Shown here piece by piece: positions 1 to 6,565 of a DNA stretch of 13,661 bases. Under the pieces are notes generated by a model that saw only the letters and a program-made list of their open reading frames with translations, was not told the origin of the DNA and searched no databases. The stretch is from JABDDM01 sp038240295 (GTDB taxonomy: Bacteria > Bacteroidota > Ignavibacteria > Palsa-1295), in NCBI GenBank assembly GCA_038240295.1, contig JBBSDW010000092.1:1-13661 (forward strand). Reading direction: 5' to 3'. The position numbers and the translations under genes are program-made. How positions within the stretch are numbered: position 1 is the stretch's first letter; the number at the start of each line of letters is the position of its first letter.

Positions 1-87
1 GAGTGCGTGTTTAACACGCCGTCGCGGGCAGCACGGCGTTCGATGAATACATCCTTCATCCTACACCCATCATCCTTGCCCGAAAAC

Positions 88-159
88 GGCCCCATCGACT
101 AATGGTTAGGTCACCACCCTTTCACGGTGGCTGCACGGGTTCGAGTCCCGTAGGGGTCA
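88..159 (+). tRNA. tRNA-Glu (anticodon TTC)
   Basis: A complete 72-nt cloverleaf can be folded. The acceptor arm pairs 88-94 with 152-158, with one G-T wobble and an A-A mismatch at its inner base pair. The D-stem is GAC 97-99 with GTC 110-112. The anticodon stem is CCACC 114-118 with GGTGG 126-130, and its 7-nt loop carries TTC at 121-123. The T-arm is ACGGG 135-139 with CCCGT 147-151 and has a TTCGAGT loop. Base 159 is the discriminator A. The 3' CCA is not encoded. TTC decodes GAA/GAG, and the body resembles bacterial tRNA-Glu. The A-A mismatch is mildly odd but does not prevent folding. Confidence 0.95.
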
Positions 160-405
160 CAACTGATTCTTTCTCGTTGGGTCACCTTTCGCCCGCTCGG
201 ATACACGACACAGCGACGAAGGAGCGTGCATGAAGTCGAAATCGGAAAAACGGCCTGGCTCGAAGTTGCTCAAGAACAAGGCATGCCGATCCCGACGCCA
301 GCCTACAAGCCGTTGATCTATCGGCTTAGCGTGCGAACCAACCTAGTTCGCCTGAGTAGCCGAACCAGGCGGTCGAACATTAGTCGTTGTCTTCTTCGCG
401 CTTGA
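160..405 (+). pseudogene. possible C-terminal remnant of 2-dehydropantoate 2-reductase (ApbA/PanE C domain)
   Basis: One plus-strand frame is open from the tRNA 3' end through a TGA at 403-405. A possible GTG start lies at 226, but a start is not needed if this is a remnant. Around 205-320 the frame reads like the last helices of the ketopantoate reductase C-terminal domain: a 'Q..R....E.E' stretch, a conserved Gly, then 'AQEQGMPIPTPAYKPLIY', comparable to the family's 'lgvptPvn.aly' ending. No catalytic or Rossmann part is present, so this would be a remnant joined directly to the tRNA gene. It overlaps the 3' end of the facing lipoprotein gene by 26 bp. The similarity is from memory of the family pattern. 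An unrelated short ORF or noncoding DNA remains possible. Confidence 0.3.
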
Positions 406-820
406 GGAAATTCCCGTCCTTATCAAAGGTGAGTTCCACATCCTTGCTTCCGTCAACACACCCAACTTCATAGGATTGAACGTTCGAAGCACTAACGATA
501 CTTGCTGCCTCATGCACTTTGTATGTAGCGTAATGCGAAGCGATGTATGAGCTCACGCTGGGTGGTAAGGCCGCTGGATCGATCGTAGTCTCGGTTTGAA
601 GCGGCTGGCCATTTGCGTCAAGCACGATCGTTTTTTTCACCGATCCATCGGTGTACGCCGCCTCGAAGTTATTGCCTTCCTTTTCCCATTTCGTGAGGCT
701 CACCTTCGGGTACATGGTCGCGAACTTTGCTTTGATCGAATCCGGAACGGCGGAAGATCCCGAACAGCTGCTCAAAAAAAGGAACGCACCAAGAATGCTC
801 AAACAAGATAATTTTTTCAT
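380..820 (-). CDS. PepSY-like (beta-lactamase-inhibitor-like fold) lipoprotein
   Basis: The 146-residue product has a lipoprotein signal peptide: MKK, a hydrophobic core, then the lipobox LSSC with the lipidated Cys at about residue 19. The mature part appears to hold two repeats of the pattern 'fe..y.dG...k.ivLDanG' and 'yEVgc.DGskdveltFDkdGnflk', typical of the PepSY_like/DUF2874 small periplasmic proteins common in Bacteroidota. These are thought to bind ligands or peptides, and the exact role is unknown. The start is an ATG directly before the signal peptide. No Shine-Dalgarno sequence is visible in the 20 nt upstream, as is common in this phylum. The next minus-strand gene upstream lies 77 bp away and looks unrelated. 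Family assignment is moderately sure; function is not. Confidence 0.8.
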   Translation of the reverse strand: MKKLSCLSILGAFLFLSSCSGSSAVPDSIKAKFATMYPKVSLTKWEKEGNNFEAAYTDGSVKKTIVLDANGQPLQTETTIDPAALPPSVSSYIASHYATYKVHEAASIVSASNVQSYEVGCVDGSKDVELTFDKDGNFLKREEDND

Positions 821-897
821 TGGATTTTATTGACTGTTTCCTTTAACTGAGGACGGCAAGGATTGTGACGGTCGTCCTTAACGATATCAAAAATAGG

Positions 898-1266
898 CTA
901 CGCATACGAGAGCCCGGTCGGGAAGAGCGCAGCCTGTTGATGTCGCGGCTGGCGCAACAATGCGAATGCAATCAGATTAAGTAGCGAGACGAGCCCCGCC
1001 GATATCCACCAGACGCTCGACGCTTGGGTCGTGAAGAACCCCACAAGCGTGAAGCACAATGGAAGAAAAGTTATCCCGAGCGCCGTCCCAATGACCCAGG
1101 TCTCGAATGATTTCAGTGATCGGCTGAGAAGCAGTGCAACAACCAAGGCCCCAGGCAGTGCAACAAGCCAAAATGCGGCGAGCGTCGTCGTGAGAAGCGT
1201 CGTGAACGAAGCATCGAAAGCGAGATAGGTGCCGAGGACTACTATAAGCGCGAGTATCGCTCGCAA
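898..1266 (-). CDS. small four-helix membrane protein, possibly truncated
   Basis: I do not recognise a family. The 122-residue product is strongly hydrophobic, with membrane segments near residues 2-19, 25-49, 57-78 and 84-104 and a short polar tail. The motif 'ALPGALVVALLL' followed by a polar turn and another helix resembles the N-terminal region of large polytopic envelope proteins, so this may be a shortened relative. The assigned start is a TTG. The frame is open further upstream to a stop near 1341, adding a basic amphipathic stretch but no ATG or GTG, so the true 5' end is uncertain. No ribosome binding site is obvious. The coding reality is supported by the regular hydrophobic pattern only. 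Confidence 0.55.
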   Translation of the reverse strand: MRAILALIVVLGTYLAFDASFTTLLTTTLAAFWLVALPGALVVALLLSRSLKSFETWVIGTALGITFLPLCFTLVGFFTTQASSVWWISAGLVSLLNLIAFALLRQPRHQQAALFPTGLSYA

Positions 1267-1630
1267 AAGACGCGGGTATGGGATGCTCTTTCGGCCAAGT
1301 TGGATAAGTTTTATGTCCGTTGCGAATATACGTGACGATTAAGTCGCCGAAGTTTTATCTCCGATCAAAACGTGACGCGTACTTCAGATTACCATTTTTA
1401 TTGGTAATGTTGAATAGGTGATAATAGTGTAGTTCTTGAGAGTGAATCGCAAGCTGAAACTCGCACTACGTTTGAGAGGGAAATCTTCGTTTTAAGCTCA
1501 ATTCGTGGCATTCTGTAGCTTTCAAGAAATGCCATTTCCATTAGTTGCTATTAACGGATACATCCCAAGCAACCTCGTTATACTGTCATCGACGAAGGGC
1601 AAACACGTAACGAAATAACAAGGAGAGCAA
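1267..1630. other. intergenic region between divergent genes, with two inverted repeats
   Basis: No gene is supported in this 364-bp stretch. It contains a perfect 7-bp inverted repeat, ATTACCA at 1388-1394 and TGGTAAT at 1402-1408, around a T-rich spacer. A second one, TGGCATT at 1506-1512 and AATGCCA at 1528-1534, lies in the probable leader of the M15 peptidase gene. TATACT at 1579-1584 could be a -10 element for that gene, but I see no convincing -35 at the right distance. Either inverted repeat could be an operator or an RNA hairpin. Confidence 0.5.
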
Positions 1631-2413
1631 ATGGGTAAATTGAACGACGCGATCGAAAAGACAAAGCCGCATTTTGAGAAGTTGAAGCAGCCGACATACA
1701 AGAAGGTGCGCCACTTTTCAGCGATGGGTTCGTTCGTCGGATTGTGCCTGTTGGTGAATGCCACACTCATCACCACGAAGTCGCAGCGCGCCCATGCGGA
1801 TCGTGCGAATATTATTACTATTCAGGGCCAGCAGGTCGATGTGACCGCGCGCAAAGAGCACATGGCGATCCCGCTCGATCTCAACGACGGCTTCGCTGTT
1901 ACGACGCATCGCGGCAAACCTGTCGATTCGACCTTTTTGAGTAAGAATCCTGAAGTTGTGCTTACCGCAGATCAGGTTGACCTTGCTCAGCATTTCATGC
2001 AATATCTCGCAGCGCATCATGACACGGCGGTGATCACTTCTGGTGAGCGCTCGCCTGAGGGGCAGCTTGACATCATCAAGGAGCGGATCACCGAGCGAGG
2101 TGCGACCGACAAGTTTCCTGGAATCGATAGCGCAACACTTTCGGACACTAAGGTATGGTTAAGCGCGTGGAATTGGCTTCGCTCGCAGCATGTGCCGGTC
2201 AACGCTCCAGCGGACGTTGCTGGTGAGTCGATCAAGACTTCGATGCACTTAAAAGGTCTCGCGATGGATTTCATAGCTACCAGTCTGGATCAACTCGACG
2301 GTTGGTTAGCAGATTTCTCGAAATCGAAACTCGGTAAGGATTCGGCGCTGAAGATTATCGGCATCGTCCGAGAACCTGGGTGCATCCATATCAACCTTGC
2401 TCCGCAGGCGTGA
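1631..2413 (+). CDS. membrane-anchored M15-type (D-Ala-D-Ala carboxypeptidase-like) peptidase domain protein
   Basis: The 260-residue protein starts with a charged cytoplasmic segment (1-30), then one membrane anchor (about 31-49), placing the rest outside the membrane. The C-terminal half has peptidase M15 landmarks: 'SGERSPEG' near 137-144 (family 'SGyRSpe'), the zinc motif SMHLKGLAMD with His206 and Asp213, and a late 'GCIHINL' with His253, matching the third zinc ligand. Glu248 is a candidate catalytic base, though it sits five residues before His253 rather than three as in VanY/VanX. M15 enzymes cleave peptidoglycan stem peptides, and some relatives are inactive. AAGGAG lies 6 nt before the ATG, a clear ribosome binding site that fixes the start. 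The gene ends at a strong terminator. Confidence 0.78.
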   Translation: MGKLNDAIEKTKPHFEKLKQPTYKKVRHFSAMGSFVGLCLLVNATLITTKSQRAHADRANIITIQGQQVDVTARKEHMAIPLDLNDGFAVTTHRGKPVDSTFLSKNPEVVLTADQVDLAQHFMQYLAAHHDTAVITSGERSPEGQLDIIKERITERGATDKFPGIDSATLSDTKVWLSAWNWLRSQHVPVNAPADVAGESIKTSMHLKGLAMDFIATSLDQLDGWLADFSKSKLGKDSALKIIGIVREPGCIHINLAPQA

Positions 2414-2457
2414 AGCGGGCAGATCGAATGAAAAAGTTGGTGACGATGTAGGAGGAA

Positions 2458-2485
2458 AAAGAGCCCGGCTGTTGCCGGGCTCTTT
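2458..2485. terminator. bidirectional rho-independent terminator
   Basis: A perfect 12-bp stem (AAAGAGCCCGGC with GCCGGGCTCTTT) closes a TGTT loop. It sits between the converging ends of the M15 gene and the 86-residue minus-strand gene. On the minus strand the stem runs into TTTTTCC, a good U-tract. On the plus strand it ends in TTT followed by GGTTATT. It probably serves both genes, more strongly for the minus-strand one. Confidence 0.92.
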
Positions 2486-2487
2486 GG

Positions 2488-2748
2488 TTATTCAGGTTTG
2501 CCGCCGCAATCTTTGATCGCACCAACGATACCGCTCGTGATCGCGCTCATCGGCAAAAAGATTGGCTTTTCGAGTACCGTTATTGCTAAACGCTCGATCC
2601 CGTCCCATGTATACTCGGCCTTAACTCCCGAGCCGCTGATCGATCCAGAAGGGGCCGCTGGTAGCTCGATCCCCAGTCCTCGAAGTTTGTCCTGGATCTT
2701 CGCAAAGACTTCCTTCGAAATGCCGCTAAAAGAAAGTGTAGAGTCCAC
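2488..2748 (-). CDS. unknown 86-residue protein
   Basis: I do not recognise this protein. It has no signal peptide or clear membrane helix. The N-terminal half looks like a short amphipathic helix (about 9-27) followed by a Pro/Ser/Gly-rich turn and beta-type segments ('VKAEYTWDGIERLAITVLEKP'-like pattern, 42-63). The end is a small-residue helix followed by a C-terminal CGGKPE. The assigned start is GTG at 2746-2748, and no strong ribosome binding site precedes it. It begins 18 bp after the stop of the threonine-rich microprotein on the same strand, so the two are probably co-transcribed, ending at the terminator at 2458-2485. The dedicated terminator and operon-like spacing support a real gene. 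Confidence 0.65.
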   Translation of the reverse strand: MDSTLSFSGISKEVFAKIQDKLRGLGIELPAAPSGSISGSGVKAEYTWDGIERLAITVLEKPIFLPMSAITSGIVGAIKDCGGKPE

Positions 2749-2766
2749 GTTATATTTTCGGTTTGC

Positions 2767-2907
2767 TTAGTCTTCTTCTTCGACAATCACCTCTGTCACT
2801 TCGCGAGGCTTCGTTTCCTGCTTCGTTGTCGTGGTTGTCGTCGAGGTGGTCTCGCGTACCGGGCGTTCCGTCTTGGTGGTGGTTGTCGTTGTTTTTTCGG
2901 TTTCCAT
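2767..2907 (-). CDS. 46-residue threonine-rich, charged, probably disordered microprotein
   Basis: This gene reads from ATG at 2907 to TAA at 2767. The product has two runs of six threonines (residues 6-11 and 23-28) between Lys/Arg/Glu-rich segments and ends 'EVIVEEED'. The Thr runs are encoded by a mix of ACA, ACC and ACG: the first two codon positions are fixed while the third varies, the pattern expected if this frame is translated. The other frames across the same DNA give unlike, arginine- or tryptophan-rich products. No ribosome binding site is visible. It lies 18 bp upstream of the 86-residue gene on the same strand and diverges from the esterase gene. The function is unknown. It has no signal peptide, so it is likely cytoplasmic and unstructured. 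Confidence 0.55.
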   Translation of the reverse strand: METEKTTTTTTKTERPVRETTSTTTTTTKQETKPREVTEVIVEEED

Positions 2908-3053
2908 TGTCGTTGAATTTTGGTGAAATAATCAGTGAATTATCTGAAAAAGTTGTACCGAAATTGTGCCAAAGAAAACGGCAGCGCAAGCTTCGGAAAC
3001 GTAAACGCGGTTTGCCCTGTCTTTTCATTGCCTCGTAACATCTGTTTCATCCA

Positions 3054-4178
3054 ATGAAAATTTTCATTCGTTTCCTCGGTCTCGCCCTCGTGGTTGCAAT
3101 GACATGCTCTTCGGCATTCGCTCAGAGGACCGTTGTCGATAGCATGATCAATCAGGGGCGAATGCGAACGTTTCGGGTCTATCTGCCCGCCAAATTTCAT
3201 GCGCCAGCTTCGCGGCCGCTGATCCTGCACTTGCATGGCTATGGTTCAAGCGGAGCAGCAGAGCAGGCGTTCTCGAACTATTTGCCGATCGCTGACACCG
3301 CAAATTTCCTCATCGTTTATCCCGACGCCACCCTGGACCTCATGGGCAACCGTGGATGGAATGTCGGCTGGCCAGGGATTGGCAATGGCGCCGTCGACGA
3401 CTTACAGTTTTTATCGACGCTCATCGACACGCTGCATGTGCGCTATGCGGTGGATTTAAGTCGCGTCTATGCCTCGGGGCTCAGCCTCGGCGGGTATATG
3501 TGCTATCAGCTTGCCTGGAAAATGAGCAACCGAATCGCAGCAATTGCTTCGGTCTCAGGAAGCATGTATCCTGGGCAATACCAGATCTGCACTCCGCCTC
3601 GGCCGATCCCGGTCATGGAAATTCATGGCACCGCCGACCAAGTGATCCCTTACAACGGCACGGTCAATAACATCAACACCGACACGTTAATGAGTTTTTG
3701 GGTCCATCACGATCATCTCATTCCGCTTGCCGGGGAATCGACGATACCTGTCGCTCCGAGTGACGGGACGAGCGTGATGCACTTCGTCTGGAACGCTGAA
3801 GTTTCAAGCATATCGTGTGAGCTCTACCGGGTTATGGGAGGGGCCCATGTCGATTGGCCTGCCGCTGCGGCACCCGGTCAGTTCAGTGCATCGAGTGAGA
3901 TCTGGCGATTCTTTAACAAATACACCGTGGCGCAATTTGCATCGGTCAGTGCAGCGGCAATTGCTTCGCCCTCAAGTTCGATCGCGTATCCTAACCCGTG
4001 CACTGGGGTGATCCACTCGGCTCGGCCGGGCACGCTTACCGTATGGGATGCGCTCGGAAGAAACGTCATGACATCAGCTGCCCGCGACCTGGATGTGAGC
4101 GCGCTTCCAAACGGATTCTACCTGCTCCGTGCGGAGCACAACGGTGTCATCCGCACCGAAAAACTTTTGAAGCAGTAG
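3054..4178 (+). CDS. secreted CE1/PHB-depolymerase-type esterase with T9SS sorting domain
   Basis: The 374-residue protein has a signal peptide ending AFA-Q at residues 21-24. The alpha/beta-hydrolase core belongs to the LpqC / feruloyl esterase / poly(3-hydroxybutyrate) depolymerase group. It has 'LHLHGYGSSG' (oxyanion region, 58-67), the nucleophile elbow GLSLGG with Ser144, 'HGTADQVIPY' with Asp195, and 'GGAHVDWP' with His265, the family's 'GgGHtWPG' site. From about 305 a T9SS type A C-terminal domain follows: 'YPNP', then 'LDVSALPNGFYLLRAEHNG' and a basic 'EKLLKQ' end. The protein is therefore probably exported by Sec, carried across the outer membrane by T9SS, and hydrolyses an ester in a polymer or plant material. 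The substrate cannot be told from sequence. It stands alone, with no strong ribosome binding site. Confidence 0.92.
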   Translation: MKIFIRFLGLALVVAMTCSSAFAQRTVVDSMINQGRMRTFRVYLPAKFHAPASRPLILHLHGYGSSGAAEQAFSNYLPIADTANFLIVYPDATLDLMGNRGWNVGWPGIGNGAVDDLQFLSTLIDTLHVRYAVDLSRVYASGLSLGGYMCYQLAWKMSNRIAAIASVSGSMYPGQYQICTPPRPIPVMEIHGTADQVIPYNGTVNNINTDTLMSFWVHHDHLIPLAGESTIPVAPSDGTSVMHFVWNAEVSSISCELYRVMGGAHVDWPAAAAPGQFSASSEIWRFFNKYTVAQFASVSAAAIASPSSSIAYPNPCTGVIHSARPGTLTVWDALGRNVMTSAARDLDVSALPNGFYLLRAEHNGVIRTEKLLKQ

Positions 4179-4206
4179 GAGGTGGTGTCTGTAGGCGCAA
4201 AAATAT

Positions 4207-4242
4207 CATTGCGAGCAAACGTGGTGCAGCGAAGCAATTTGC
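4207..4242 (+). repeat. dispersed 'CATTGCGAGC...GAAGCAAT' type repeat
   Basis: The sequence begins CATTGCGAGC and ends GCAGCGAAGCAATTTGC, with inverted ends ATTGC (4208-4212) and GCAAT (4234-4238). It resembles the widespread intergenic element that yields spurious 'VIASEAKQS'-type peptides in many bacterial genomes. It lies just after the esterase stop. The family match is from memory; only one copy is seen in this window. Confidence 0.5.
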
Positions 4243-4304
4243 TTGGGTTGGGTGGAACAAGCCGGTTTTGCATCGGAACTCTTCAATTCCTTTCCATTCC
4301 AATC

Positions 4305-4713
4305 ATGCGTGACCGTATTGTACAAATATTCATCATTTTCTGTGTAATCGCTAGCATTGCGGAGACTTGCGCCGCTCAAATAGGATGGTATCGCTCAAAC
4401 ACGGGCTGCCAGGCTACCCCAGTTCAAGTGTTCATTTGCATGGAAAGTTAGGATTTGTGTATGGTTATTCGGAAATGCGTTTCAGAAACTGATGACGGAG
4501 GATTTACTTGGATTAGTCGAAAAGATATGCCCACACGCGATATCTCCTTTCCTACGGATTCTGTCGGATACGCGATTCGGGCGAAGGCTTCTGACCGACG
4601 AAGTCTCTGCAGGCAAAAGGAATTACCATTTTGACATCAGCAGATTCCCCTCCGGTGTGTACATCGCGCGCTTTGAAGGGAAGGCCTATCGGTTAGTGAA
4701 GCCTTCGGAGTGA
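4305..4713 (+). pseudogene. decayed T9SS-exported BNR/Ycf48-like repeat protein
   Basis: Parts of one secreted protein lie in different frames. From ATG 4305 a signal peptide (ending ETCAAQ) and a short mature start run into TAG at 4449. A second frame around 4433-4488 gives 'HGKLGFVYGYSEMRFRN', the usual line before a BNR motif. The first frame then continues with 'TDDGGFTW' (about 4488-4515) and 'FPTDSVGYAI' (about 4545-4580), typical of BNR/Ycf48-like repeats. Finally a third frame carries a T9SS end, 'FDISRFPSGVYIARFEG', to TGA at 4711-4713. At least three frame changes are needed, and only about one repeat remains where intact relatives have several. It is almost certainly non-functional. 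The 73-residue ORF at 4492-4713 is only the tail of it. Confidence 0.8.
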
Positions 4714-4790
4714 TATTTTTGAGCTAAAATTAGATACTCTTGTATTTGCGGGAACGGATGTGAGTAGGAATATGTTTTATATACAGGCCT

Positions 4791-4859
4791 GATTCTTCGA
4801 CTTGAGATACCTCCCTTGGGATTCCATTAGATTCCTCGTCGGGCTCGGGATGACATTTT
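4791..4859 (-). repeat. dispersed repeat copy 1
   Basis: The core 4818-4859 matches 4959-5000 at 38 of 42 positions. A shorter GATTCTTCG block begins at 4791 and has its counterpart at 4908. Read on the minus strand, the core begins with a near-match to ATGTCATCCCGAGC, the start of a repeat family common in intergenic DNA of many bacteria. It was probably part of a mobile or amplified noncoding element that is now decaying. Confidence 0.7.
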
Positions 4860-4907
4860 TGCGTTTTGCTTCCTCTTGACACCGCTGATGCTAACACCAA
4901 CCTCTCA

Positions 4908-5000
4908 GATTCTTCGCTTTGTTTAGAATTTACTTGTCCGTGGGGGTAGTTCGAATGTGGGATTCCATTGGATCCCTCGTTGGGCTCGGGAAGACATTTT
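4908..5000 (-). repeat. dispersed repeat copy 2
   Basis: This is the partner of the copy at 4791-4859 in the same orientation; the conserved cores start 141 bp apart. The GATTCTTCG block (4908-4916) and the 42-nt core (4959-5000) match copy 1, but about 40 nt between them differ in length and sequence. On the minus strand it encodes the spurious peptide start MSSRAQRGI, a signature I recognise from over-predicted ORFs in repeats of this kind. Confidence 0.7.
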
Positions 5001-5262
5001 ACGAGGATTGATGAACTTGATGAGATTTATATTTAGCCTTTTTACTTTGCTGGCAGACGAGAAAAATGAATTTTGGATGTACACGGCCCACTGTTCGACC
5101 GGAGTGGAATGGTCGGTTAGTTTTCTGCGTGAAGGAGAATTATGAATTTCAAACACACACAACGATGCTAAGTCCTTATTTCCCAATGATGGCCAACCAA
5201 AAGCAGCAGGGATTGAACCGTCCTGCCTGTGAGTGAAAATTGCTTCTGTGAACCTGCAAAGA

Positions 5263-6489
5263 TCAGATATACGCCACTTCTCCGTGCAGCGATTCGTCGA
5301 GGCCGCGCTCCTGCTCATGTTGTTCGACCTTGACTGGGGTGATCATGTTGATGACCTTCAGCATTCCATAAGTAAAGAAAAATGCGTATAGCGATGCGCC
5401 GGCCATAACGCCAAATTGCAGAAGGAAGAAAGATGCGTTGCCGAGCAACAAACCGTTGACGCCACTTGCATTGACAGAAGTGTCGGCGAAGACTCCTAAA
5501 AGGACTACACCGAGACATCCGCCGACCCCATGGACTCCCCACACGTCAAGCGCATCGTCCCAGCCGCGCTTGTTCTTGAGTTGCACTGCAAAAAAGCAGA
5601 CGAGCCCTGCGGCAATTCCAATGATGACAGCGCTCGTGGTCGTAACGTAGCCCGCGGCGGGTGTGATCGTCGCGAGGCCCGCAACGGATCCCGTGAGTAA
5701 TCCCAGAAATTTTGGTTTCTTCGAGATTCTCCATTCCAACAGCAGCCACGTCATGCCCGCGAATGAAGCGGCAATATCTGTATTCAGAAACGCGAGAGCT
5801 GTCACACCATCAACTTTGAACTGGCTGCCGGCATTGAAGCCATACCACCCGAACCAAAGTAATCCCGTCCCAAGAGCAACGAGAGGGATGCTGTGTGCTT
5901 GACCATCGGCGATCTTCCGTTTACCCACGTAGAAGACTGCAGCGAGCGCCGCGAAACCTGCGATCGCGTGCACGACGATGCCTCCGGCAAAATCCTGCAC
6001 GCCCCATGATGCGAGCACACCGTTGCCCCATACCATGTGCACGAAGGGGAAATAGACCAGGAGAAGCCATCCAGTTAGAAAAAGCAGGTAGGCGCGGAAT
6101 CGAACACGGTTGGTGAATGCACCGGTGATGAGCGCCGGAGTGATGATCGCAAACATCATCTGATATGCGACGAAGACCATTAATGGGATGCTCGGAGTCA
6201 GCGTCGAGGGGGTGTGGACGGAAACTCCGCGGAGAAAGGCCATATCAAAATTTCCGATGATACCGCCGATGTCGGTATGCGCGGACATGGTGCCGCTAAA
6301 GCACATCGAATAGCCGACGACATACCAGAGAACGGTCGTGAATCCCATCGACACAAAACTTTGCATCATGATCGCCAGCACATTTTTTCGGCCGACGAGT
6401 CCACCATAAAAAAAAGCAAGCCCCGGCGTCATGAGCATGACAAGGCTTGTCGCAAGCAGCATAAAGGCGGTATTCCCAGTATCGATCAT
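5263..6489 (-). CDS. amt: ammonium transporter (Amt/AmtB family)
   Basis: The 408-residue polytopic protein is of normal length for Amt and conducts ammonium/ammonia across the inner membrane. The family signature is present: 'DFAGGIVVHAIAG' with Asp166 and His174, and 'VWGVHGVGG' with His320, giving the twin-His pore pair. Trp154 in 'HMVWGNG' and Phe113 fit the outer binding site and Phe gate; the first Phe of the E. coli 'FQGTF' block is Tyr109 here. The C-terminal tail 'GLDESLHGEVAY' is the conserved element that docks GlnK-type PII proteins. No glnK gene is adjacent. The gene lies 76 bp downstream of the manganese transporter on the same strand and has a possible promoter of its own. Confidence 0.97.
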   Translation of the reverse strand: MIDTGNTAFMLLATSLVMLMTPGLAFFYGGLVGRKNVLAIMMQSFVSMGFTTVLWYVVGYSMCFSGTMSAHTDIGGIIGNFDMAFLRGVSVHTPSTLTPSIPLMVFVAYQMMFAIITPALITGAFTNRVRFRAYLLFLTGWLLLVYFPFVHMVWGNGVLASWGVQDFAGGIVVHAIAGFAALAAVFYVGKRKIADGQAHSIPLVALGTGLLWFGWYGFNAGSQFKVDGVTALAFLNTDIAASFAGMTWLLLEWRISKKPKFLGLLTGSVAGLATITPAAGYVTTTSAVIIGIAAGLVCFFAVQLKNKRGWDDALDVWGVHGVGGCLGVVLLGVFADTSVNASGVNGLLLGNASFFLLQFGVMAGASLYAFFFTYGMLKVINMITPVKVEQHEQERGLDESLHGEVAYI

Positions 6490-6519
6490 AGCGAAGTGAT
6501 GGAGTGGTTATTCGCGACT

Positions 6520-6548
6520 AATATACGCAAGCACCGATCGAAAAGCAA
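6520..6548 (-). promoter_or_regulatory. possible sigma70-type promoter for amt
   Basis: On the minus strand, TTGCTT (6548-6543) and TATATT (6525-6520) are separated by exactly 17 bp. They lie about 30-60 bp upstream of the amt start, in the gap after mntH. This suggests amt can be transcribed independently of the manganese operon. The match is by eye, and promoter rules in this phylum differ from those of E. coli. Confidence 0.35.
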
Positions 6549-6565
6549 ATCGGCTGTAAAAATGC

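Larger units (their letters stand above)
4714..5262. other. gene-poor decayed stretch with dispersed repeats
   Basis: This 549-bp stretch contains no gene I can support. It is AT-richer than its surroundings and holds two copies of a dispersed repeat (listed separately). Around 5034-5145 a frame ending 'SVSFLREGEL' is open but matches nothing I know. A 5-bp stem (CGACC/GGTCG) lies near 5096-5115. It is probably degenerating sequence continuous with the pseudogene upstream. Confidence 0.6.

Noticed and set aside
1..38. Palindrome GCGTGTT-T-AACACGC at 5-19 and a CGCCGT/ACGGCG stem at 17-38
   Set aside because: They are short and at the window edge without a following U-tract or neighbouring gene; they could belong to a gene or terminator outside the window.
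88..160. tRNA-Glu as an attachment site of an integrated element
   Set aside because: No second copy of the tRNA 3' end and no integrase were found in the window.
841..897. AGGACG...CGTCCT inverted repeat between the lipoprotein and membrane protein genes
   Set aside because: The stem is only six base pairs with a long loop and no T-run, so it is not convincing as a terminator.
2750..3028. A 92-residue minus-strand frame and a 91-residue plus-strand frame over the threonine-run region
   Set aside because: Their compositions are those of shifted low-complexity DNA, and the codon pattern favours the Thr frame. Neither has plausible starts or neighbours.
5195..5226. Minus-strand GGTTCAATCC resembling a tRNA T-loop
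   Set aside because: The flanking bases do not form a T-stem, and no acceptor, D or anticodon arm can be found upstream.
4923..5318. A 131-residue minus-strand frame ending with an MSSRAQRGI-like segment
   Set aside because: It spans a dispersed repeat and the 3' end of amt in another frame. The product has no domain logic, and this signature is typical of spurious ORFs in repeats.
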